A DNA stretch of 64,000 nt from the NCBI GenBank assembly GCA_963704565.1, contig OY969917.1, positions 3,348,001 to 3,412,000 on the forward strand, written 5' to 3'. Numbering within the stretch: position 1 is the stretch's first letter; every line of letters starts with the position of its first letter. Position numbers and translations under genes: made by a program. The notes below the pieces were generated by a model. It was not told the origin of the DNA. It did no database searches and worked only from the letters and a program-made list of their open reading frames with translations. Shown piece by piece: positions 47,101 through 54,197 of this stretch. This DNA is from Rhodoblastus sp963704565. GTDB lineage: Bacteria > Pseudomonadota > Alphaproteobacteria > Rhizobiales > Beijerinckiaceae.

Positions 47101-47218
47101 GATGGCTGAAGCTATGGCGAGCTAAAAGCGCCTCGGTGAGGCGCGTTTTGACCGCCTCAAGCGATTTAACCGGCGACAGCAGCTGGCCCGCAAGACCGTT
47201 CGACATTCCATTATCCAT
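41162..47218 (-). CDS. druE: DruE-like giant DEAD/DEAH helicase (Druantia)
   Basis: A 2018-residue SF2 helicase. Walker A TSGTGSGKT (134-142), DEAH-type ILDEAHSY (about 261), 'NCSTTMEMGVDIG' (about 1045, motif V) and 'YRQRVGRAGRRGQG' (about 1079, motif VI) are far apart because a ~700-residue insert with zinc-finger cysteine pairs (CLNPQC, CPHC, CHEC) lies between the RecA halves. A second cysteine set (CPDC, CPAC) follows, and a DUF1998-like region with 'PGCVTCCSSC' near 1621. Size and layout fit DruE, the helicase common to Druantia anti-phage systems. It overlaps the druH-like gene by 8 bases. Confidence 0.75.
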   Translation of the reverse strand: MDNGMSNGLAGQLLSPVKSLEAVKTRLTEALLARHSFSHPALAAEIRRMLNSSDTDAGALAQEPVIEAAFPYVTGDQTLGQLAGQLLHPKVVDALAASAPGRNYVFPKTLKPYAHQIASWRLLRDPTPQSVLVTSGTGSGKTECFLLPLLDDLAREAEMSSRLSGVRAIALYPLNALIASQEERLREWTAPFKGAIRFGLYNGLMEEDIRGASQRPEQVEDRRTLRADPPPILVTNITMLEYMTVRRQDRPLLEASSGKLRWIILDEAHSYIGSRAAEVALLIRRVLLAFNVKPTDVRFVATSATIGEGGDVEAKLKAFLRDVAGVPDARVHVVVGHRRKPELPKASAVAALSAADLKDQAKVAANPVVQGLIKLFDQGPVRWSHISEAASKSGVDGEELAQALASKPAPDAEPLLPMRAHGFIRGVEGVFSCLNPQCAGKIDGWPFGAILPEAVQACPHCRSTVLQIERCHECGEPFLRAIERERRLLIDAKLPDDDEFAADSENEGVVLDEDDEPVAAEDSPDIKRRLGVRDLAGGHIIHVDFKGGEVRDSAREGTTALTSYDFDKCPACDCEKGGFDPFRSGAPFLIGNAAPVLLDGLAPRSEVSAQTAIPDGGRQLLSFTDSRQGTARYAASLQNGSERNFIRAAIYHAVQDTLRPAPRADGQVAGLNEQIKGLEQAIASMPSMTMLGDTLEKLRKERDALISPAATGLNWATLREQLSLRPEINELMIKVWRFREERFLKSTRDFTEFLMLRELARRPKSAVSLETYGLACLRYHVIEQIPESRVPEILKDKGLGIDQYRQLLMAIVSINVRGPFAIRTDRENIHWFSGHVFQRRLIPPNSEPTAQDSGASRERGRWPSAGTRSSIVRLLERVLSVNASEGRGRADVTDLLQQAWDDLLPLFAQPGAGAYYALDFNKVNVAPVKRAYLCPVTRRLSDISFAGLSPYGFGQSSRFASQPAAIFEMPLHPNPFLLAERGGADVVHEWLQNDAKVEQLRQRGLWTNIHDRVALESPYFRAAEHSAQQPPKRLRAYEKQFKEGQINILNCSTTMEMGVDIGSVSTVMMTNVPPSLANYRQRVGRAGRRGQGFALALTYARPSPLDRETFRDPVAYLNRHIEAPKVTLDSLRIVQRHVNALLLAHWFKLANGEALKTKIGDFFGCSAGIGNKQEAESAAARFQKWAQQPSVVSTMGPLVAILVRGSVLENDQGLFARAAQMMKDAEDGFVVEWQAVQAQAAGMDRQVAQKSIGFQLKRMCEESLLGELADRGVLPGHGFPTDVVSFVNKDKPDADEGDENGEDRFRRRSFPSRNLDLAIRDYAPGAEIVLDGLVYESAGVTLNWKRPAGDSDVREIQSLKWFWECPDCGEAGTTHLMPVDCPACRAALAPENISRYLRPAGFTVDMMVKPHAEIEEVKFIEPEPERVSTRGASWQPFPAQALGRVRSSNDGLVFYASRGGPKRSGYTVCLECGRAEADRSGVGTPGFQPLKDHRPLRFTRADADGKCPGNGHTFSVLTSLALGHEITTDVVEIQPAGLASEKAAWALASAIREALARQLGIESSELGIAVTPHRTSIGGVTHSMFVYDRAAGGAGFAPRILDFFPEILKEARAVLDCRQPGCVTCCSSCVLTSDLATRSTKINRKAALQFLDDDLLQVSWPAAEDMAGEGATLCLDVADELVTISQAGSKAILFAGHEFDPSALNVTRMRYLIDRLHDHGATVTVCLDSSVFAAMEPLQKLGLRDAAIRHGLELISGERRRFENGALPLAASSGGRIWASRDQTAAVIGNDWGVGRAAPVVWLPAAIPSFKAIDLESLLPPSDTRFVNIGVRLDGPSMTFADRFLALIEPELAQAGFWRPGKLTAIEYNDRFVHSPLAAMLTIKGIDVMVKKLGGGAGVKTRIATQPLREWDGRMPFRLHNDWMDDHTRADVVSLMAKRAGLQLTFDVGPCAHSRTMRLIFADGEALIAFDQGFGFLKTSTPTPFDFRVGSADQERKLSTMNTLLASQGSSFFVVTPG

Positions 47219-50200
47219 TCAACAGGCTGACCAGACGCGAAACGAAAGCTTCGGCGAAAAACGTGGGATCCATTCGCTTGTGAAGCTTGATGAGACGGAT
47301 CACCCTGGGTGAGACCTCCGCTCCAATCGCGACAATATGCGCGGCGGCGCAAGGCGCATCGAGCGTCTCCAGATGAACCAGGCTGAAACGCTCGAAATCC
47401 TTGGGCATTTTGCCGGGAAACAGCGATCGGAAGGCGCTGTCTTCCGAGCCCAAATCGGAAACTTTGTCACCAAACCGACAGATGTGGTCATTGGCCGCCT
47501 CGTCTAATTTGCGGCGCGCCGGCATGGCGTCCGCAAACACCTGCGTCGCCGCCGCGAGGGGCCACGCCAGCAGAGGTTCGATGGCCGCCGTCGACTTGAT
47601 CGCGTCAGCAAGCGCGCGCTGGCCCCACTTCTCTGCATCGGGCAGGCCTGCCTTGCGAAGCTGTTCGACACATTGCGTTTGCTCGATTTCGGCGGCGCGA
47701 CGCCAGGCTTCGACGGGAATAAGGAACCAAGCGAAGGTCAAGCCGTTCTCGACGGCCAAGACCGCTCGGCGCTTTGCTTCGGTCGCGGCGCGCAGCGCGA
47801 CCCGCGCCGCCGTGACGGGATAAAGCGGCAAGAGATGCAGGGCGTCGAAGGAAGCCGGCGGCAGCCCCTGCAATTCGGCGCAAAGATCTACGAGCCATGT
47901 AATGTCGTCTTCCGCGTCTGGGCTCGCCTCTTCGATCAGTTTCAACCTGGCTTCAATCGCCTGCTGCCGTTCAAAATGATTGACGACCATGGCCGCCGCC
48001 GGAAGCCCCTCGGCAATCTCGGTCTTGATGGCGAATCCCTTCACCCGGGGCCGCGATACAATTGTTGAGCCGCGACGCCCAAAAATGATCCAGGAGCCGA
48101 CAAGGTCGTCAGGAAATTGGGGAAGACGGCGCTCCATCCGATCGGCGAATGTCCACGACCCCAGATGCCTCTCGTGCCATGGCTCGTCGACCGGCCGACC
48201 GAAAAGCTCGACCACCTCGTCGCGCGAGAAGCCGTCGACCATAGCAAGCTGACCGGCGCGCGGATCCAAGCTCATTTCGAATTGCTGGACGTGCCAATAG
48301 GCGGAATCGTCTTGCAGGCTGAGCTCGGCAAACACGTCGATATCGCCAAAAAGCGCCATCATCGACGACAGCTCCTCAGCCACATCCCGCAAGGGCATCT
48401 CTTCGTCAAAGGTCCACCGCGCCGAGGCGCCCTTAATTTCGCGCCGGTCCCGATCGAGAAGGCGCGCCGCCAACCCGTGTCGGCCTTCTGCGAAGGCAAC
48501 GCAGTCAGAGAGCTCCGCCAACGACAGTTTTGCGGCGCTGATTGAGAGTTTTCCTCCAAAAATGCGCACGCCAGACCACGTGGCTATACCAGCGCCAACC
48601 AAGAACGGCGCGCTAACGTTCACCGGTCTGCCAGCCCCGATCTTGATCGCCATCGGCGCGCGGCGACCGTAATGACGCTCAAAGCGCACAGCGACCTCGC
48701 CTTCGTGGCGCTCGATCGCCAAGTCGTCAGACGGAAAACTGAAGGCGGCAACTTCGAGTCCGGTCGGCGCATAAACCGTTCTGTCGCGTTCGCGGCGCAA
48801 CTCCAGATCCGCGCCCGCCGGCAAGACAAAAGCGCGCCGCCGGTCTCTGATGAAATTGGCCTCGGAATCAAACCAGGCAATTTCGATCCTGCCGAGGGCG
48901 ACAGGCAGAGAGCGCCAGGGTCTTTCGCCGGCGCAACGCCATCTGACCTCAGGACTTCCGGCCTCGCGCACCCGCGCGCCTTCAATGACCTTGATGAAAG
49001 GTGCGCCAGCGAAGAGCTCAACGTCTGCCTCTTCGCAATCAATGCGCTTGGGCCTGGCACCGCTCAAACGAAGCTCGTCGCGCCGCGATGAGGTGCTGTC
49101 CGAGACAACCCGGAAAACATCGCCTTCTGCCGAACGGACCGTCGCCTTCCCCTGGACACGCCACAATGCTCGGCCGTCCTCAAGCTTGCTCTCGAGACGT
49201 TCGGCGCTCTGCTCCGGCGCCTCGATCGTGACAGTCCAGTCCTCGGGAACCGCAACCGCCAACGTCTTCGGCTTATAGTGGCCTGACCCGACGCCAATCA
49301 GGCTCAGTTCCTCCGACAGAGCGTCGGACAAAAGATCGCCGCCGAATATAGCGACGTCGCCGCGCACCGATTCCCCCTTGGGCCAGACGGATTGGCCGAC
49401 CGGCTTGCTGTCGCATCGCAGCTCGACGGAGATCGGCGTCGACATCGGAATGCCAGTAAGCACCGCATCAGCGCGCGAAGGACGCATGCGCCATTCGTCT
49501 TCGGCCTTGCTCGGCGGCTCCAACATGGCGAACTCGCCATGCGCATATCTCGCCAGCGCCCCGGCCGGAAAAACACGCACTCGTTCGGTGCGGCCGCCGA
49601 GCGAGTTCAGGATCGCACCCTTAGCGACGCCGTCGAGACCCAAACGGACGGCGAACCGCCAAATACCGCCTCGCAGCTGGATCAAACGCTCACAGCCGAC
49701 CGACCGGTCGCCAGATAGACCGACCGTCGACGTCTCCATCAAACCGTCGACGAGCTTGGCGGCGCCAGCGACGCCGGTCGGAATCGGCAACTTGTCCCGC
49801 CAGCCTGGCTCGATCACATCGAGCCAGGCGCTGGTCGATGCGCCGCGGGGCCGGTCGCTCTGTTCGGCCCGCCGGCGAAAATTGGCGATCGTCGCAGCAA
49901 GATCGGCCGCCAGGGCGAAAAAGATGTCCTGCTGATAAGTCGGGGAAATGTAATCGGCTTCCTTCGCCGCCACCATGAACGCGACGTCCGATTCAATCGT
50001 ATCCTGCTCAAGCAGCTGGGCGATCACGCGCAGCAAATACTTGCTCAGCCAACCCTGGGCGTCCTCGAGAATGCCGGCAGGGAAGCCGCCCTCGACCGCC
50101 AGAGTCATGAGCCATTGATTGTACTCGCGCTTGACGGCAGGGCGCTTCCAAACGGTCAAACCCTCCCGGACTAATCGGCGGCCATCGTCGCCGTTAAACG

Positions 50201-50615
50201 GAACGCCGAGCGCTTCGCCGATGTCCTCCCACTTACGAACGCCGCCACGGTACGCGCGCTGAAACCAATGCGAGCCCCACAGCACGAAAAGTGCGGGAAT
50301 TTCCCAAGAAACAGCGGCGAAACCGCGGCGTCCCTTTTCCCGCAAGAAATCGCGAAGGCGGTCATAGCCAGCGGAGTCAAGACGATATTGATAAAGAGGA
50401 CGCTCGTCCGGATTCGACAATCCACACCCGTCCAAGATCGACTTGACCGACACCTCATTCGCGGCACGCTTGGCTTTGAAAAAGCTGTTGGCCAGGCGCA
50501 TCTTCAAGTCGAACGCCTGTGGTCCGCTGATCGCGTCGAGCTCCGCCTTGATCGAGTTGAGCTTGTCGACGTCAAGACCTGCGGACTTTATCCGCTCGCT
50601 CAATTTTTCGATCAT
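47211..50615 (-). CDS. druH: DruH-like large protein (Druantia type III partner)
   Basis: A 1134-residue protein without recognised catalytic motifs. The N-terminal part is helical (MIEKLSERIKSAGLDVDKLN). A conserved-looking segment near 95-150 ('FAAVSWEIPALFVLWGSHWFQRAYRGGVRKWEDIGEALG') resembles proteins I know as STY4851/ECs_5259 family, encoded beside DruE-type helicases. The middle is beta-rich and the C-terminus helical. In type III Druantia a protein of this size precedes druE; its mechanism is unknown. The ATG at 50615 overlaps the zinc-ribbon stop (ATGA), and homology does not extend upstream. Confidence 0.65.
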   Translation of the reverse strand: MIEKLSERIKSAGLDVDKLNSIKAELDAISGPQAFDLKMRLANSFFKAKRAANEVSVKSILDGCGLSNPDERPLYQYRLDSAGYDRLRDFLREKGRRGFAAVSWEIPALFVLWGSHWFQRAYRGGVRKWEDIGEALGVPFNGDDGRRLVREGLTVWKRPAVKREYNQWLMTLAVEGGFPAGILEDAQGWLSKYLLRVIAQLLEQDTIESDVAFMVAAKEADYISPTYQQDIFFALAADLAATIANFRRRAEQSDRPRGASTSAWLDVIEPGWRDKLPIPTGVAGAAKLVDGLMETSTVGLSGDRSVGCERLIQLRGGIWRFAVRLGLDGVAKGAILNSLGGRTERVRVFPAGALARYAHGEFAMLEPPSKAEDEWRMRPSRADAVLTGIPMSTPISVELRCDSKPVGQSVWPKGESVRGDVAIFGGDLLSDALSEELSLIGVGSGHYKPKTLAVAVPEDWTVTIEAPEQSAERLESKLEDGRALWRVQGKATVRSAEGDVFRVVSDSTSSRRDELRLSGARPKRIDCEEADVELFAGAPFIKVIEGARVREAGSPEVRWRCAGERPWRSLPVALGRIEIAWFDSEANFIRDRRRAFVLPAGADLELRRERDRTVYAPTGLEVAAFSFPSDDLAIERHEGEVAVRFERHYGRRAPMAIKIGAGRPVNVSAPFLVGAGIATWSGVRIFGGKLSISAAKLSLAELSDCVAFAEGRHGLAARLLDRDRREIKGASARWTFDEEMPLRDVAEELSSMMALFGDIDVFAELSLQDDSAYWHVQQFEMSLDPRAGQLAMVDGFSRDEVVELFGRPVDEPWHERHLGSWTFADRMERRLPQFPDDLVGSWIIFGRRGSTIVSRPRVKGFAIKTEIAEGLPAAAMVVNHFERQQAIEARLKLIEEASPDAEDDITWLVDLCAELQGLPPASFDALHLLPLYPVTAARVALRAATEAKRRAVLAVENGLTFAWFLIPVEAWRRAAEIEQTQCVEQLRKAGLPDAEKWGQRALADAIKSTAAIEPLLAWPLAAATQVFADAMPARRKLDEAANDHICRFGDKVSDLGSEDSAFRSLFPGKMPKDFERFSLVHLETLDAPCAAAHIVAIGAEVSPRVIRLIKLHKRMDPTFFAEAFVSRLVSLLNG

Positions 50616-50986
50616 TGAGAAACAGCCATTCGAAAAATCCTTCGAGCGGAAAATGAAAAAAATCCGCCGACGATCATTGAATCGTCTAGGAAATGCTGGC
50701 CTGAAAAAAGCGAAAGCGCAACAGGCCACAGCATTGCCTTGGCGAAAATGACAAAAGGCCGCAGCAGCTGACGGCGTCCCATGCCCGGCCGCACAAACTG
50801 CGACCGCGCGCCGCATGCAGAACAGCGAAACCGGTCGGCGAGCGCCGGCGCGGCAACATCGCCGGGAAGATTCAACTCATCGACCCTCGCCTCGCGGCCG
50901 CAGCGGCAGGCGGCCATAACGGCTGTGACGTCGGGGCAGCGCATGTCGGCGAGGGCCATGGGCTGCGAAGGGTTCGAAGCGGTCAT
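50612..50986 (-). CDS. zinc-ribbon protein coupled to the druH-like gene
   Basis: A 124-residue protein. Cysteines C27, C29, C55 and C58 ('ACRCGREARVDELN...DRFRCSACGARSQFVR') make a C-x-C / C-x2-C zinc ribbon. The tail has a hydrophobic stretch (about 80-98, FAKAMLWPVALSLFSG) and ends exactly at the druH-like start codon (ATGA overlap), which argues for real translation and for membership of the Druantia-like operon. No such accessory gene is part of the type III system as I know it. Function is unknown; DNA or protein binding is the usual role of such ribbons. Confidence 0.6.
   Translation of the reverse strand: MTASNPSQPMALADMRCPDVTAVMAACRCGREARVDELNLPGDVAAPALADRFRCSACGARSQFVRPGMGRRQLLRPFVIFAKAMLWPVALSLFSGQHFLDDSMIVGGFFSFSARRIFRMAVSQ
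50788..50920 (-). repeat. 133-bp direct repeat, right copy
   Basis: This is the partner of 40931-41063. It covers the zinc-ribbon core of the first gene of the Druantia-like operon. Recombination between the copies would excise ~9.9 kb carrying druE and druH. Confidence 0.8.
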
Positions 50987-51043
50987 TTTGATTTCCAGCG
51001 GCCGGTCCGAATGCCCGGCGACAAAGCGAAACGGTGCCTCAGG

Positions 51044-52369
51044 TCATGACGCTGACCTGTCGAAAACCTCGGGCTCGAGCCGAATTTGCAGGTCGGCAAG
51101 CAGGTTGGAGTCCATGCCATCGCCGGCCAGAGTTTGCAGGTAGTCGAGCAGATCGTCCTGCCGTGGTTGACCGAAGGCTAGACGATAAACCGTGAGGCTG
51201 CGTTTGAGCCATGCGAGTCGCGTGACTTCCCGACTGAACGGCAGCATCGGCACGCGCCGTTCGACGCGCACGGAACCTTCGTATATCCAATAGGGGATGA
51301 GATCAGTGTCGACTGCCGCCTCGGATCGTGCGTGCTCGAACATGAGCTTCCACGGATCGTCAGGAGCCTGCCCACGGCCCCTGACGACAGCAGCCTGGTG
51401 CTCAGCCAGATTGAGGCGCACGGCATGGCCCTTGAAGCGGTGGACGCGGCCTTCGCGCTGCTCGAGGTCCACCGGGTTGCCCGGCAAGTTCCAGTGATAG
51501 ACGCGATAGCAATAGGGATGGAAGTCGAGCCCTTCCTGGCCGACCGATGTGGTGGCGAGAACGAACGGCCGGAACGGTGAGTTGAAGGCATCGCGCACGC
51601 CTCCGAGCCGCGCGACGGCGCCGTCCTCGTCCTTGTAGTCGGCGAGCCGCATCGCGAAGCGTCCGCGCATCTGGAATTTGCTGATGTCGAGAGACCCGCC
51701 ATCGACATGCACGTCATCGACGTCGACCTGCGACGGGCGGATGGCCAGGGCCTGGGCCATGGCGCGAGCGACGCCGATTGCACGTTCCTCGGGCGGACGG
51801 GTGCCGAGACCTTCGGCATCGACGAGGTAGTGGGCGTATTCGTCCAGGACAGCCTGAAGATTGTGCTGCGCGCAATAGACCAGCACGCGGCGCCAATAGT
51901 GATCGTCGGTATCCCGCCGCAGCAGGGCGACCGCGTCATGCTGATTGAACAGCGTGCGGAACGACCAGCCGACCTCAGCGGCGGCGCTGAGTATGCGCGG
52001 GTCGTCCCAAGCCAGCTCGGGCGCGATCCGCTTGAGAGCGCGAAGCGCACAGATGGCCGGGCTGCCGAGCGCGACGTCAACCAGCAGGTCCGATAGATCA
52101 GTGGAAGTAGCGCCAATGTCGCGCGTCTTCACCGCTGCCGCCAGTTCGGCGACATGATCCTGGAAGGCGTCTTCGATCGCCAGGGCGCGCATGCCGAGGG
52201 GCGTCTCCAGCCAGACGCGGGACTGCGCGCCCAGCAGGTCATCGATCACGGCAGGGGCGGCCCACTCGGCGCTGTTCGCATCCTGATGCGATACCGCTCC
52301 CTCCTGCAAAGCACCGAGCGCGGGCTTGAGGCGGTCGCCTATAGCGGCGCGCATTCCCTCCAGCGACAA
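51044..52369 (-). CDS. SF2 helicase, C-terminal part (separate frame)
   Basis: A 441-residue frame beginning at a TTG (52369) inside the end of the upstream helicase frame. It contains the motif V/VI half missing from that protein: 'LATTSVGQEGLDFHPYCYRVYHWNLPGN' (about 270) and 'LEQREGRVHRFKGHAVRLN' (about 302). On its own it has no P-loop and cannot be a helicase. It is read in the +1 frame relative to the upstream part. It is either the second half of a frameshifted or programmed-frameshift gene, or a separate subunit. It is the last gene of the operon, 57 bases before the Druantia-like operon. Confidence 0.75.
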   Translation of the reverse strand: MSLEGMRAAIGDRLKPALGALQEGAVSHQDANSAEWAAPAVIDDLLGAQSRVWLETPLGMRALAIEDAFQDHVAELAAAVKTRDIGATSTDLSDLLVDVALGSPAICALRALKRIAPELAWDDPRILSAAAEVGWSFRTLFNQHDAVALLRRDTDDHYWRRVLVYCAQHNLQAVLDEYAHYLVDAEGLGTRPPEERAIGVARAMAQALAIRPSQVDVDDVHVDGGSLDISKFQMRGRFAMRLADYKDEDGAVARLGGVRDAFNSPFRPFVLATTSVGQEGLDFHPYCYRVYHWNLPGNPVDLEQREGRVHRFKGHAVRLNLAEHQAAVVRGRGQAPDDPWKLMFEHARSEAAVDTDLIPYWIYEGSVRVERRVPMLPFSREVTRLAWLKRSLTVYRLAFGQPRQDDLLDYLQTLAGDGMDSNLLADLQIRLEPEVFDRSAS

Positions 52370-54197
52370 GGCCGGTCTCGGTTTCGCTGAACACCGCCAG
52401 CGGATCGGCCAGTTCGGCCAGAGCCGGCGAAGGATAGATCAGCAGCAGCGCGCGCAGGCCCGCAAGCCGACCGTGATCCTGCCGAAACTGCAAGGGGCGC
52501 AGGCGATGCTGCTCGAAATAGCGCCGGCCGGATTCGCCGACGCCCATGCGCCGTTCGGCTTCGTAGGACAGCAGGGCTGCGACGGCGTCGGGCACCATGG
52601 ACCAGGACGAAAATATCAGCGCCTTGGTCAGCGGCGCCCCGGCTCGCGTCTCGCCGTAGTAGGGCATGGCGGCGGGTATCCAGAGATTCTGTTCCAGGTG
52701 CTGGCCGAAGGTGTCGTCCATGATCGCGCGCATGCGGCCGTTAGCCGGGTCCAGCGGCGCGTAGGCGTCGATGGCATCGCGATCGAGCATGGCCGGTCGA
52801 GCCGCCAGGATTGCGGTGCTGAGCGCGGCCGAAGGAGCGTCGACCTGGTCTTCCAGCAGCCGTTTCAGGCTGTAGTGACGCATAAAGTTGAGCAGGTAGG
52901 GCGAGGATTTCCAGTATTCGATGATCTCGGGGGCATCGAGCGTGCGCGCCACCTGGGAAACGGCGGATGCCTGCGCGAGGTCGGCGGGCGCGACCGAGAC
53001 TGTGATGGCGGGCTCGCTCATCATGGAGTCGCGCTCGACCGTGGACGCGACCCGTTCGGTTCGCGCGATCACCCGGCGCAGGCGCCGTTCGATGGTCTGG
53101 CGGGTCTCGACCGCTGAGGCGTGTGACTGCGGCAGGGCATGCAGGAGACCGCGGAAGGCGCGCATTTCGCGCGCCAGCGTGGCCGTCACCTCTGGCCCTT
53201 TTTCCCGGCCGTAGAGGAAGCTTAGTGTCTCAAGGAAGTCCTGATAGTGATCGCCTTCGTCGGGCTCGTCGCCGGCGAGCGTGAGCATCCGATAGGGCGT
53301 GGCGGAAAGCAGTAGGGTGCGGGCGGCGTGCCCGTTGCCTCCTGAATAGTCGAACAGTTCGCGCGCGAGGATTGCCGCGTCGCTGTCGCCGTGCAGCAGA
53401 TCCCGAAACCGCTGGAACTCGTCCATGATGATGAGGTCGGGTTGCAGCGCGTCCACGCAGGCATGGGACAGTTTGGCGCGGAGTTGGGCGACCAGGCTAT
53501 TGCGAGGCTGCGTCATCTCCGGGGGATAGGCGTCCCGGCGGCGCGGGAAGAGTTCGCAAACCCGTTCGAGTTCCTCGAAGAGGTCGCGATCCGCCTGCAC
53601 GTCGCGGCGGAAGCGCTCGATGATGCGCTTGTCGACGCCTTCGAGGGTTAGATTGTCCACGGCGCGGTTCCAGCCGTCGACGCCGGCCGTGACCTGCAGC
53701 AGGTTGTGCAGGCCCCGCGGGCGCGTCACGAGATTGCACAGGAGATGGCATAACAGGGCGCGTTCCTGCGTCACGCCTGTCGCGGAGCGCAGATCGAAAG
53801 TCGTGCCCGGCGTCAGGCTGATGAAGTTCACCTTGTTGGCGTCGAGGCCCACCTGGTCACGCAGTTGCAGAGGGACGAGAGTCATGCGGGTCGGCAGGGC
53901 CAGCTCGCGCCGCCCGAGGACGTTCAGCCGGTTGAGGTTCTGGGCGGCGATCGCCTGGTTTGAGCAGATGTAGAGGATGTCGATCCGTTTGGTGCTGTCC
54001 CACAGGTGCTCGATCATGCGGGCGATGACTCCGCGCGCCACCATCGTCTTGCCGAGGCCGACTTCGTCGGCGACCAGGAACTGGCGGACAGGATCATCCT
54101 GCCCGTAGAGCCGATCGAAGACATAATCGACGGTGCGCCGCTGGAAGACCTTGAGAGGAGCGAGCGCCGTATCGGCGCGGAAACGTTCATTCGGCAT
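52239..54197 (-). CDS. SF2 helicase, N-terminal part
   Basis: A 652-residue frame. 'LKVFQRRTVDYVFDRLY' (Q-like), Walker A DEVGLGKT (44-51), 'LYICSNQAIAAQN' (Ia), DEFQ in 'LIIMDEFQRFRDLL' (about 256) and 'LLLSATPYRML' (about 296) make a Snf2/SF2-type first RecA domain; a helical insert follows and motif IV-like 'KALIFSSWSMVPDAVAALL' begins the second domain. From about residue 610 the frame loses sense (Arg/Ala/Gly-rich) while the +1 frame continues the helicase, so the gene is split near 52,370. The ATG at 54197 overlaps the PLD-like stop by 11 bases; longer starts lie inside that gene. Confidence 0.8.
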   Translation of the reverse strand: MPNERFRADTALAPLKVFQRRTVDYVFDRLYGQDDPVRQFLVADEVGLGKTMVARGVIARMIEHLWDSTKRIDILYICSNQAIAAQNLNRLNVLGRRELALPTRMTLVPLQLRDQVGLDANKVNFISLTPGTTFDLRSATGVTQERALLCHLLCNLVTRPRGLHNLLQVTAGVDGWNRAVDNLTLEGVDKRIIERFRRDVQADRDLFEELERVCELFPRRRDAYPPEMTQPRNSLVAQLRAKLSHACVDALQPDLIIMDEFQRFRDLLHGDSDAAILARELFDYSGGNGHAARTLLLSATPYRMLTLAGDEPDEGDHYQDFLETLSFLYGREKGPEVTATLAREMRAFRGLLHALPQSHASAVETRQTIERRLRRVIARTERVASTVERDSMMSEPAITVSVAPADLAQASAVSQVARTLDAPEIIEYWKSSPYLLNFMRHYSLKRLLEDQVDAPSAALSTAILAARPAMLDRDAIDAYAPLDPANGRMRAIMDDTFGQHLEQNLWIPAAMPYYGETRAGAPLTKALIFSSWSMVPDAVAALLSYEAERRMGVGESGRRYFEQHRLRPLQFRQDHGRLAGLRALLLIYPSPALAELADPLAVFSETETGLVAGGNARRYRRPPQARARCFAGGSGIASGCEQRRVGRPCRDR

